From contig CAYJGK010000023.1 of NCBI GenBank assembly GCA_964370065.1, positions 1 through 30,752 on the forward strand: 30,752 bases of DNA. The letters are read 5' to 3'. The notes beneath the pieces are model-generated. The model did not search any database, was not told where the DNA came from, and saw only the letters and a list, made by a program, of their open reading frames with translations. Position 1 is the first letter of the stretch. Every line of letters begins with the position of its first letter. The stretch is from CAMQRS01 sp964370065. GTDB taxonomy: Bacteria; Bacillota_I; Bacilli_A; Erysipelotrichales; Erysipelotrichaceae. Below, one piece after another: positions 23,604-30,752 of the stretch. A program made the translations under genes and the position numbers.

Positions 23604-24689
23604 TTATACTATTTTATTACCATAGTTTTCTTTATTTTGGATAAATAAATATAAACTCATATATACTTTTGCCACAATTTTATTCATAGACTTTTGCGCA
23701 CTAATTAAATTGGCAATGCGGGTTACCTCTTGTTTGGTAGCATCCTCAATTGTGAAGTATACAATATCTCCTAATGGATGTTGCTCTTGTCTAAAGCGTA
23801 AAGTAAGAACTACCTCTTCATCACATGTATTATGTAATGTAAAAGTATCTGGCATTCTAAATTGATCTTCATAAATAATCTCAAAACTAGGAATCATCTC
23901 TTGTACTCTTTGTGGTAATTGCTTGGTATCTAAAATAAAATGTGAAATACACTTTGTAATATCTTCTTTACTCTTTTCCATTTTCATATCCGCCTGTATT
24001 TGCGAAATAGCTTTACAAGCTAAACGAATCCGAACACTACTTTCTTGTGCATACAGAGCAATACTGACTTCTTCTTGTTGTTTAATTAAATCATGCAAAG
24101 TATCTTCTAAACGCGACTCACCAATCCCCATAGTCACAAAATCATACGTATACATGACTTCTTTAGCAAATTGGCTTAAGTAAGGCAACAAAGAATATTG
24201 AATGACATGGTCTAATTCTTTAGGAGGGCCAGGCAAATTAATAATCATTTGTTTCTCATTTTGCAGGACACAACCATTTGCGGTACCCAAATCATTTTCT
24301 AATATATGCGCTGTTTTAGGAAAATTTCCTTGTTTGTAATTGGCTTTAGAAATAGATTTATTACCACCTAAAAAACCACATTTAGCTAACACCTTATCGA
24401 CTTCTATTGAATTGACTTCCATCTCTAGACCTAAATATTGAGCTGATATTTCTTTAGTTAAGTCATCCTGAGTAGGGCCTAGTCCTCCCGTTGTGATAAT
24501 ACAGTTTGCCCCTCTTGTAAAGGCGATATCAAAACAATCTAATAATCGTTGAGGATTATCCCCAACCACGCTTTGATGGTACACATCAAACCCTAATTGC
24601 TTACACATTTTCAAGATAGCAGTTGCATTTGTGTTCACAATCTCCCCGAGTAATAATTCTGTACCAACATTTATAATTTCAACAATCAT
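23604..24689 (-). CDS. cinA: CinA-like protein with decayed C-terminal domain
   Basis: 361-residue protein. Residues 1-170 are a clear MoaB/Mog-type CinA N-terminal domain (NVGTELLLGEIVNTNA, TTGGLGPTQDDLTKE, INLPGPPKEL), which in CinA proteins acts on ADP-ribose/NAD-related pyrophosphates; a linker follows (about 180-255). The C-terminal part, about 256-361, is where full CinA has a 150-residue NMN amidohydrolase domain with an ESCTGG active site. Here only a shrunken remnant is left: LGDIVYFTIED and the final helix resemble the domain's end, but the catalytic Ser/Lys region is absent. It therefore probably lacks the deamidase activity. Good AAAGGA site. Not next to recA, as in some genomes. 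Confidence 0.8.
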   Translation of the reverse strand: MIVEIINVGTELLLGEIVNTNATAILKMCKQLGFDVYHQSVVGDNPQRLLDCFDIAFTRGANCIITTGGLGPTQDDLTKEISAQYLGLEMEVNSIEVDKVLAKCGFLGGNKSISKANYKQGNFPKTAHILENDLGTANGCVLQNEKQMIINLPGPPKELDHVIQYSLLPYLSQFAKEVMYTYDFVTMGIGESRLEDTLHDLIKQQEEVSIALYAQESSVRIRLACKAISQIQADMKMEKSKEDITKCISHFILDTKQLPQRVQEMIPSFEIIYEDQFRMPDTFTLHNTCDEEVVLTLRFRQEQHPLGDIVYFTIEDATKQEVTRIANLISAQKSMNKIVAKVYMSLYLFIQNKENYGNKIV

Positions 24690-24704
24690 TTGTTTTTCCT
24701 TTCT

Positions 24705-24727
24705 AAAAAAGCAGCTAGTGCTGCTTT
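24705..24727 (-). terminator. Terminator after the M24-M18 peptidase operon
   Basis: 8-bp stem AAAGCAGC (24708-24715) with GCTGCTTT (24720-24727), 4-base loop, six T on the minus strand, three bases after the M18 stop codon. Confidence 0.85.
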
Positions 24728-24730
24728 TAA

Positions 24731-26110
24731 CTATGCTTTTTCTAAAAATACCTTATATGCTAAATAAGCTTCATAAATATCTGCTTTAGAAATAATTTCC
24801 CAAGGTGCATGCATATTTAATACAGCTACTCCTGCATCGATTACATTCATTCCATAGTTTCCTAAGATGTAGGCGATCGTACCACCTCCACCTTGGTCTA
24901 CTTTACCTAATTCACTTGTTTGATAGTTAATGTTTGCTTCATCCATTAATTTTCTTAACTCTGCAATGTACTCAGGGTTTGCATCATTACATCCCCCTTT
25001 ACCACGACTTCCTGTATATTTATTAAAACAGATACCTTGTCCTAAGAATGCTGAATTCTTTCTTTCGTTTACACCAGCATATAAAGGATCAAAACCAGCA
25101 CTTACATCACTTGATAACATTTTTGATTGACTCATAGCACGGCGTACATCTAAATGAGAAGTTGATCCCATTAATGCAAGCATTTCAGCAACCGTATTTT
25201 CAAACCACATAGAATGTGCTCCTGTTGCTCCTACACTACCCACTTCTTCTTTATCTACTAGGATTGCACAGCTTGTATATTCATTCATTGATGTATCTAA
25301 ACAAGCTAATAATGAAGCGTATGCACAAACACGATCATCATGTCCATATCCCATTACCATACTACGATCTAAACCATAGTCTCTTGCTTTCCCGCTTGGC
25401 ACTACTTCAATTTCTGCAGAAATAAAGTCTTCTTCTTCCATATCATATTTTTCTTTTAATAATTTTAATACATTTGCTTTAACTGCATTTTTTTCTTCCC
25501 CTTTTAAAGGAATACTTCCCATTGTGACATCTAGGTCTTCCCCTTCCACCACTTTAGCTCCACTTTTCTGCATTTGATCAGCAGATAAGTGAATTAATAA
25601 ATCCGTAATCCCCACTACTGGATCGTTATCATCTTCTCCAATAATGACTTCTACACGAGTCCCATCTTTTTTGAACACCACTCCATGTAAAGATAATGGT
25701 AATGTTACCCATTGGTATTTTTTAACTCCACCATAATAGTGAGTATCCGCTAATGTAAATCCTTCACTCTCATATAAAGGGTTTTGCTTTAAATCTAAAC
25801 GTGGGGAATCAATGTGTGCTCCTAAAATACGAAGCCCATTTGATAGTGGTTGTTTCCCAATAATAAAAGTGGCTACATTTTTATCCATATTCACAGCATA
25901 CACTTTATCTCCTGGTTGTAATGTTTCTTGATTTGCAATCTTATCTGCTAAATCTACATATCCACAAGCTTTTGCTAACGCTACACTTTCTTTTACACAA
26001 GCACGTTCTGTTTTTCCTTTAGTAATATAGTTTTTATACCCTTCACTAAAGTCCATAACGGCTTTCATTTGTTTTTCATCATACTTTTCCCAAGCTACTT
26101 TTTTGTACAT
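24731..26110 (-). CDS. M18 family zinc aminopeptidase
   Basis: 459-residue di-zinc M18 aminopeptidase (aspartyl aminopeptidase family), cytoplasmic, removing N-terminal residues from peptides. Metal ligand region LGAHIDSPRLDLKQ (H99, D101), the EE pair in LVDKEEVGSVGATG, the DVSAGFDP segment and the final NMHAPWE histidine are all present; length is typical. The gene starts 10 bases after the M24 gene, with AAGGAG lying at that junction. It is the last gene of the unit. Preference for acidic or other N-terminal residues cannot be read from sequence. Confidence 0.9.
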   Translation of the reverse strand: MYKKVAWEKYDEKQMKAVMDFSEGYKNYITKGKTERACVKESVALAKACGYVDLADKIANQETLQPGDKVYAVNMDKNVATFIIGKQPLSNGLRILGAHIDSPRLDLKQNPLYESEGFTLADTHYYGGVKKYQWVTLPLSLHGVVFKKDGTRVEVIIGEDDNDPVVGITDLLIHLSADQMQKSGAKVVEGEDLDVTMGSIPLKGEEKNAVKANVLKLLKEKYDMEEEDFISAEIEVVPSGKARDYGLDRSMVMGYGHDDRVCAYASLLACLDTSMNEYTSCAILVDKEEVGSVGATGAHSMWFENTVAEMLALMGSTSHLDVRRAMSQSKMLSSDVSAGFDPLYAGVNERKNSAFLGQGICFNKYTGSRGKGGCNDANPEYIAELRKLMDEANINYQTSELGKVDQGGGGTIAYILGNYGMNVIDAGVAVLNMHAPWEIISKADIYEAYLAYKVFLEKA

Positions 26111-26120
26111 ATTGTTCTCC

Positions 26121-27911
26121 TTATATTGCTCTTGTATACTGCTTTAACCAAGCTTTTTCTGCTTCATCTAATGCTGGACTTATCAGATCATACACTTGTG
26201 TGTGATATGCATTTAACCATTCTTTACTACTTTCATCTAAGTAGTTTAAATCAATTAAATCTAAATCAATTGGTGCAAAAGTAATGGTTTCAAAACCTAA
26301 GAAAATCCCATCGCTATTTCTTTCTATTTCTTTCACAATCAATTCATTTTCAATACGAATTCCGTGTGATCCAGCAATATATACACCCGGCTCATTCGTT
26401 ACATTCATTCCTACTTGTAAAGCCGTGTCTTCTTTTCTACCTAATGCTTTTTGCCAACGGATTCCCTGTGGTCCTTCATGAACATTTAATAGATGTCCCA
26501 CTCCATGTCCCGTTCCACATTTATAATCTATACCATGTTCCCATAGTGGTTGTCTAGCTAGAATATCTAAGTTGATTCCACTCACTCCACTTAAAAACTT
26601 TGCTTTTGATAATTGAATCATACCTTTTAATACAAGTGTAAAGTGTTTTTTCCAAGTGGTGTCTACCTCACCTAATCCAAAAGTACGAGTTATATCAGTT
26701 GTACCTTCTAGGTATTGCCCTCCACTATCTACTAGTAACATGCCTTTTGCTTCTATTTTAGCATGATTTTCTGCTGTAGCACTATAATGCATCATTGCAG
26801 CATTTGCATTGTATCCTGCAATTGTATCAAAACTAGTTCCTAAAAAATGTTCTTGTTGTGCTCTTAAGTTAGTTAAGTAAGCATCTACACTTAATTCATC
26901 CATTTCGATTTGTCCTACATTTGTTTTTAACCAATACATAAATTTAGTTACTGCAACACCATCTTTAATATGCGCTGCTTTCGTATTTTCTATTTCTACA
27001 CTATTTTTAACTGATTTCATTAATGTACTTGGATTCACATCATTGTAAATACGTGTCCCACTAGGTATATTACTCATAATTGCATAATTACAACGACCTT
27101 CATCGACCAATACACAATCTTCTTCACCTAATTCTTTTACATCTTCATAAATTGCAAAATAATCTTTGATTACTATTCTATTTTCTTTTAAATAGGTAGC
27201 TACCTTTTCATCTATTTTATTTGCATCTATATATAATGTGAATGTATCTTTTGTAATAATAACATTTGATAAAAATACAGGGTTAGACTGCACATCATTC
27301 CCTCTCATATTTAATACGTAAGCTATATCGTCTAATGAAGTTAATATATGCTGTGTTGCCTTTACTTTTTGCATTGCTTCCCGTATTTTACTAATTTTAT
27401 CTTGCGCTGTCATACCACAATACTTCGTATCATATAGCCATACTTTCTCACAAGGTAACTGTACACGTTCTTCCCAAACTTCATCGACTAAATCCAAATT
27501 GTAATTAATTATGATATTTTTATTTCTTAATTGTTTTTCAAACATAGCTCCTAATACATTAGACACTACTCTTCCATCAAACCCTAAACATCCATTCTCT
27601 TTAATTTCATTTTGAATAAAAGCAATCGGTGTTGGATAATTTGGATCTTGTTGACGATAAAAGTCTACACAAGTATTTGACACTTGTTGTTCCCCTTGTA
27701 TATAGTATCTTCCATCACTCCATACAACTGCTTTATCTTTCGTCACAACTAGTACTCCAGCTGAACCTGTAAAACCTGATAAGTATGCTCTTCCTCTAAA
27801 ATATTCATTTACATATTCACTATCGTGAAAATCACTTGTTGGAACATAGTAAACATCAATATTGTGCTTCGCCATGCTAGCACGTAATTTTTCAATTCTT
27901 TGATTTATCAT
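26121..27911 (-). CDS. M24B Xaa-Pro aminopeptidase
   Basis: 596-residue aminopeptidase P-type enzyme that cleaves before proline. Two N-terminal creatinase-like domains (residues 5-300, beginning SDFHDSEYVNEYFRGRAYLSGFTGS) precede the pita-bread catalytic domain. Metal ligands are D395 (LLVDSGGQY), D406 (TTDITRTFG), H469 (GTGHGVGH), E507 (TNEPGVY) and E521 (IENELIV), so it should be active. The length of almost 600 residues matches the long, eukaryote-like subgroup also found in Firmicutes. Its partner gene, the M18 aminopeptidase, follows; together they would finish degradation of small peptides. The start ATG at 27911 has an AGAAGGG site. Confidence 0.92.
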   Translation of the reverse strand: MINQRIEKLRASMAKHNIDVYYVPTSDFHDSEYVNEYFRGRAYLSGFTGSAGVLVVTKDKAVVWSDGRYYIQGEQQVSNTCVDFYRQQDPNYPTPIAFIQNEIKENGCLGFDGRVVSNVLGAMFEKQLRNKNIIINYNLDLVDEVWEERVQLPCEKVWLYDTKYCGMTAQDKISKIREAMQKVKATQHILTSLDDIAYVLNMRGNDVQSNPVFLSNVIITKDTFTLYIDANKIDEKVATYLKENRIVIKDYFAIYEDVKELGEEDCVLVDEGRCNYAIMSNIPSGTRIYNDVNPSTLMKSVKNSVEIENTKAAHIKDGVAVTKFMYWLKTNVGQIEMDELSVDAYLTNLRAQQEHFLGTSFDTIAGYNANAAMMHYSATAENHAKIEAKGMLLVDSGGQYLEGTTDITRTFGLGEVDTTWKKHFTLVLKGMIQLSKAKFLSGVSGINLDILARQPLWEHGIDYKCGTGHGVGHLLNVHEGPQGIRWQKALGRKEDTALQVGMNVTNEPGVYIAGSHGIRIENELIVKEIERNSDGIFLGFETITFAPIDLDLIDLNYLDESSKEWLNAYHTQVYDLISPALDEAEKAWLKQYTRAI

Positions 27912-27942
27912 TATTTGCCCTTCTTTCCATACATTCTATTGT

Positions 27943-27948
27943 ATTATA
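27943..27948 (-). promoter_or_regulatory. -10 box of the M24-M18 operon
   Basis: Perfect TATAAT on the minus strand with TTATAT 17 bases upstream as a weak -35, about 32 bases before the start codon. Confidence 0.4.
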
Positions 27949-27985
27949 ATTTGTAGTATATGAGAATATAATTGCTCTATTTTTA

Positions 27986-28342
27986 TTATTTTTCTTCAAA
28001 ATACATATTTGAATCATCCGGTGCTTGTATTCTGTCTGTATTCGTATATTTACGAATGCTTTCACAAACTGTAATAGTATAGCTTTCAAATAAAGCGTTT
28101 TTACCTGCTGCTTGACTCATACGATGGTCAAATTGATTACGCCATTTCTCAATAGCTTCTTCACTTTCCCACACATTCATTGATAACAATTTGCCTTCTT
28201 CTACTAAACTTTCAAAACGCTCTGCACGAATTAATCCTTCTTGCTGCGCTAACATTTTTTTCATCATTGACGCTAATTCTAAATAACTAGCTTTTGTTGA
28301 TTGACTAATTTTCACTTCGAATAATACAATAATTTCTTTCAT
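27986..28342 (-). CDS. ABM-fold (antibiotic biosynthesis monooxygenase-like) protein
   Basis: 118-residue protein with a single ferredoxin-like ABM domain: strand MKEIIVLFEVKISQ, helix MMKKMLAQQEGL, strand with FESLVEEGKLLSMNVWES and the family's EAIEKWRNQFDHRMSQ helix. Members include small monooxygenases (YgiN-like), heme-degrading enzymes and proteins of unknown role; the substrate is unknown. An extra C-terminal tail of about 20 polar residues follows the domain. The frame extends 12 codons further upstream, inside the glycosylase gene, but AAAGGAGAG before the ATG at 28342 decides the start. One base separates it from the glycosylase stop, so translation is coupled; the link to DNA repair is only context. 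Confidence 0.8.
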   Translation of the reverse strand: MKEIIVLFEVKISQSTKASYLELASMMKKMLAQQEGLIRAERFESLVEEGKLLSMNVWESEEAIEKWRNQFDHRMSQAAGKNALFESYTITVCESIRKYTNTDRIQAPDDSNMYFEEK

Positions 28343-28343
28343 T

Positions 28344-28991
28344 TCAAACTCTCCTTTTTTTGTTATTTGCTGGATCACTTAATGTACTAATCTCTCCTGC
28401 TGCAATCGCCCATAAATAGATAGATGCTACACTCGCATAAGGGGAATACCTTTTTTTATACTTTTCAAATAAAGCAGGTGTTATTTCTTTATGTCGATAA
28501 AGCATACGCATTCCTCGTAATATTGCTAAATCACGATAACTGATTATGTCTTGCCTTTTCATACAAGAAATAAGCAACATTTCAACTGTCCAAACACCAA
28601 TCCCTTTTAAACTGGATAACTCTTGGATGACTTGTTCATCACTTTTTTCATATAAAGAATCCAAATCAATCGTTTTATCCAATACATGCTGTGCTAAATT
28701 TTTCATATACTCGACTTTCCTAAAAGTAAGCCCACAGCCTTGCAAAGCGTCAATTGAAATTTCTTGTATGGCAACTGCATTCATTATCGGCATGCACTCT
28801 TGCATTCTATTCCAAATCGTTGCAACAGCCGACACAGATATCTGTTGTCCCACAATGTGTAGAATAAGAGATGTGAACAAATCATCTTGCTGTGCTCTAT
28901 ATACATGCCCAATTTGTGCAATTGCATCTCTTAATTTTTTATCTTTTTTACTTAAATAAGATATTTCTTTTTCCCCATACTTAATATACAT
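28344..28991 (-). CDS. DNA-3-methyladenine glycosylase (AlkA-like, HhH-GPD)
   Basis: 215-residue base-excision repair glycosylase of the HhH-GPD superfamily, removing alkylated purines. The helix-hairpin-helix at about 127-145 (SSLKGIGVWTVEMLL) is followed by the catalytic aspartate D154 (SYRDLAILRGMRM) at standard distance, and the first helical pair contains the family's ILHIVGQQISVSAVATIW. It lacks the N-terminal extra domain of E. coli AlkA, as is usual for the short Firmicute type. The ATG follows AGAGGG. The downstream ABM gene begins one base after its stop. Confidence 0.88.
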   Translation of the reverse strand: MYIKYGEKEISYLSKKDKKLRDAIAQIGHVYRAQQDDLFTSLILHIVGQQISVSAVATIWNRMQECMPIMNAVAIQEISIDALQGCGLTFRKVEYMKNLAQHVLDKTIDLDSLYEKSDEQVIQELSSLKGIGVWTVEMLLISCMKRQDIISYRDLAILRGMRMLYRHKEITPALFEKYKKRYSPYASVASIYLWAIAAGEISTLSDPANNKKRRV

Positions 28992-29063
28992 TAAATCCCT
29001 CTACTTTCTTTATTACTATAGCATATCTATATAAAAATAGGTTATTCTAATTGGCTAATTACT

Positions 29064-29089
29064 AAAAAAACGATGTCTTCACACCGTTT
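29064..29089 (-). terminator. Terminator after the MalY/PatB-type gene
   Basis: 9-bp stem (29068-29076 with 29081-29089, one G-T pair) with CTTC/GAAG tetraloop and seven T on the minus strand. Confidence 0.85.
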
Positions 29090-29139
29090 ATCTTCTTATA
29101 ATAACTACCTTAGCACTCTTTTAACATGAATTTCTATTT

Positions 29140-30306
29140 CTATAAATTCATATTTTTTATTCTTTGCATGGCATCTTTTACAACACTTAAAGGACAAGCT
29201 AAATTTAAGCGAATAAAGCCTGTCCCTGATTTACCAAACAGCCCTCCACCTTCAACAACTATATGTGCTTCACTAGCTAATCGCTTAATTAACACTTCTT
29301 CTTCTATTCCATAGGCATTAAAATCTAACCATCCTAAATACGTTCCTAATGGGGCATTAAATTTAACTTTTGGTAATTGTTCTTTCACAAAAGCATCAAC
29401 ATAAGCCACATTTTCATCTAATACGCTTCTTAGCTCATCTAACCACGCTTCGCACTCATTATAGGCTGCAATCGTTGCTTCTAATGTAAATGGTGAAATC
29501 ATTCCCATTCCTGCTTGTTTGTTAAATTTAGCTCGTAAAATACGATTTTTTATAATGATATTTGTAGCATGTAATCCAGCTAAGTTAAAAGTTTTATTGA
29601 CAGCTGTAGCCACTACTACATGTTCGTACTCCTTATAGGATAATGCTGAATTATATTTTGCATGATGACGGATTAAATCAGAATGAACTTCATCTGAAAA
29701 TACGATTACACCATATTTTTTTGTGATTTCCAATAGACGTTGTACATCGTTTTGACTCCAAATATCACCAGTAGGATTATGTGGATTACATAAGATAAAT
29801 AATTTCGCTGTTTTACATTTTTCTTCAAAATCTTCAAAATTAATACTATATTCATTATTCTCATTTTTAATTAATGTATTATCAGAAACAATTCGATTCG
29901 CTTCTTTAATTTGTTCTGAAAACGGAAAATAAACTGGTGATTGAATAATCACTTCATCTTGTTTTTCACTAAATGCATAAATTGCATTCTTAATGGCTAG
30001 TACTGTACCAGCACTGTATACAATCCAGTCTTCATTTAACAGTATTTCATAACGCCTTGCATACCAATTTATAATACTTCGCTTATATTCTTCAGTCATC
30101 CCAGTATAACCAAAAATCAATTTATCTGCTCTTTGCTTAATTCTTTCAACGATAGCTGGTGCACATGCAAAATCCATATCTGCTACCCACATTGAAATAG
30201 AATCATCATGATACTCTACTCCTAAAAATCCATTTATCGTTGCTGCATCTGTTTTAAATGCTCCTGTCCCTATTCTACATACATGCGTTCTAAAATCATA
30301 TTTCAT
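29140..30306 (-). CDS. malY: MalY/PatB-family PLP-dependent C-S lyase
   Basis: 388-residue fold-type I PLP enzyme. It begins with the MalY/PatB-type N-terminus (MSMWVADMDFACAP-like segment at 38-50), with CNPHNPTG near 172-180, the cofactor-binding D205 (FSDEVHSDL), PLP lysine K238 (VNKTFNLAGL) and the closing RLNLACP arginine. MalY/PatB enzymes are cystathionine beta-lyases that split C-S bonds; the aminotransferase fold makes other lyase or transaminase roles possible. The first Met of the protein has a GGGGTT site at suitable spacing. It is monocistronic, between a gene-free gap and a strong terminator. Confidence 0.9.
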   Translation of the reverse strand: MKYDFRTHVCRIGTGAFKTDAATINGFLGVEYHDDSISMWVADMDFACAPAIVERIKQRADKLIFGYTGMTEEYKRSIINWYARRYEILLNEDWIVYSAGTVLAIKNAIYAFSEKQDEVIIQSPVYFPFSEQIKEANRIVSDNTLIKNENNEYSINFEDFEEKCKTAKLFILCNPHNPTGDIWSQNDVQRLLEITKKYGVIVFSDEVHSDLIRHHAKYNSALSYKEYEHVVVATAVNKTFNLAGLHATNIIIKNRILRAKFNKQAGMGMISPFTLEATIAAYNECEAWLDELRSVLDENVAYVDAFVKEQLPKVKFNAPLGTYLGWLDFNAYGIEEEVLIKRLASEAHIVVEGGGLFGKSGTGFIRLNLACPLSVVKDAMQRIKNMNL

Positions 30307-30677
30307 GCTTTATAACCCCTTTTTTCTATCTACTAGATACACGATACTATAATTTCATAACACTTACAAGTAGACCTTTTACTTTCTTTTAATAAAGTGT
30401 AAGTAACCTTTTTTTACCATTACAACTGTATCGCTACTGTGCAAATAGAATCCACTTTATCACAATGATTAATTATTCTTCCTTCGCACATTTATTTTAA
30501 TATCTGTTTGAAATAGAGGATGCACATCTATCTTATGCGTATACAATTTAAAGTTATGTGCCCCCTATTAAATCAAATATCATTTCCGTTCATCAATTGA
30601 CTATTTCCATGGCAAAATCTCTTATCCATGTATCATATAAAAAATGAGAAACACATGGTTTCTCATTTTTGTATTAA
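30307..30677. other. 370-base gene-free gap
   Basis: No supported gene on either strand. It holds the promoter area of malY (a TATAGT-like -10, no good -35), a separated inverted repeat (ACTTACA at 30362-30368 and TGTAAGT at 30398-30404) just upstream, an AT-rich filler, and a terminator at its far end. On the minus strand about 31 codons (roughly 30466-30560) are stop-free, without a start or ribosome site; this may be a gene remnant or chance. Confidence 0.5.
30638..30670 (-). terminator. Terminator of the truncated gene at the window end
   Basis: Perfect 13-bp stem AAAAATGAGAAAC (30640-30652) with GTTTCTCATTTTT (30658-30670), 5-base loop and T runs on both strands. Confidence 0.9.
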
Positions 30678-30752
30678 TTATTTACAAAATTTTCTAATGC
30701 ATCCAAATCCAATGAATCCTAAGCATAATAATGCTAAGAATAATTGTGTTTG
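30678..30752 (-). CDS. 3' end of a truncated gene, possible sortase-anchored surface protein
   Basis: Only the last 24 codons are in the window. The encoded tail reads QTQLFLALLCLGFIGFGCIRKFCK: about 16 hydrophobic residues followed by an Arg-Lys-Phe-Cys-Lys end. A hydrophobic helix with a short basic tail at the very C-terminus is the layout of LPXTG cell-wall anchors, but the LPXTG motif would lie outside the window, so a small membrane protein is equally possible. It is followed at once by a strong terminator, which supports a real gene end. Confidence 0.5.
   Translation of the reverse strand, partial: QTQLFLALLCLGFIGFGCIRKFCK

Noticed and set aside
28000..28089. 65-codon minus-strand frame overlapping the ABM gene in another frame
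   Set aside because: It lies inside or across the conserved ABM domain gene in a different frame and has no ribosome site of its own.
28546..28959. 137-codon plus-strand frame opposite the DNA glycosylase
   Set aside because: Shadow of the HhH-GPD gene; the minus-strand product has all catalytic motifs.
30466..30560. Stop-free stretch of about 31 codons on the minus strand in the gene-free gap
   Set aside because: No start codon with a ribosome site and no homology recognised; in AT-rich DNA this length occurs by chance. Kept only as a remark.
1..30752. CRISPR array, tRNA or rRNA genes
   Set aside because: No regularly spaced repeats, no clover-leaf sequences and no rRNA-like conserved blocks were seen on reading both strands.

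Overview
The window looks like a chromosomal stretch from an AT-rich, low-GC Gram-positive bacterium (Firmicutes). Erysipelotrichia or Bacilli are the best guesses; this is an inference from base composition, Shine-Dalgarno sites of the AGGAG/GGGG type, UGA used as a stop codon, and the family mix (RNase J2-like protein, SpoIIIE/FtsK with YmfF/YmfH-type M16 proteins, CsoR, YdjG/H/I-like proteins). Every supported gene is on the minus strand, so the window is read from the right-hand end to the left. No rRNA, tRNA, CRISPR array, insertion sequence or phage gene was seen.

Right to left: (a) 30678-30752, the last 24 codons of a truncated gene whose tail resembles a sortase-anchored surface protein, then a strong terminator and a 370-base gene-free gap. 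(b) 23.0-30.3 kb, housekeeping metabolism: a MalY/PatB-type C-S lyase, an AlkA-type DNA glycosylase coupled to an ABM-fold monooxygenase, an M24 Xaa-Pro aminopeptidase coupled to an M18 aminopeptidase, a CinA-like protein with a decayed C-terminal domain, a three-helix membrane protein, and a 55-codon basic small protein. (c) 20.0-22.8 kb, a copper efflux operon: CsoR with a perfect 17-bp operator, and a CopA ATPase that carries a fused CopZ-like domain at its C-terminus. (d) 13.5-19.65 kb, the least ordinary part: two unrecognised helical proteins in one operon, a HEPN-like/PD-(D/E)XK-like candidate nuclease with its own promoter, then an SPFH - zinc-ribbon membrane protein - TPM operon that matches the Bacillus YdjI/YdjG/YdjH set but has no PspA gene beside it. 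(e) 9.4-13.4 kb, a five-gene operon with an Ldh2-type dehydrogenase, a DUF1653 protein, glycerol kinase, a small unknown protein and a HAD phosphatase, preceded by a perfect 8-1-8 inverted repeat. (f) 1-9.3 kb: a D-2-hydroxyacid dehydrogenase; an RNase J2-like protein followed by FtsK/SpoIIIE and two M16 peptidase-family proteins (an order like rnjB-spoIIIE-ymfF-ymfH of B. subtilis, without the intervening genes); a short SSB; and a YhiN/HI0933-type flavoprotein.

Many start codons were moved inward from the longest open frame because a clear ribosome binding site sits before an internal ATG (ssb, ymfH-like, rnase J2-like, glpK, csoR, the ABM protein and others). Functions are read from motifs only; no database search was possible. 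The candidates most worth follow-up are the 13.5-19.65 kb block, the HEPN/nuclease fusion inside it, and the CopA-CopZ fusion with a possible internal start.
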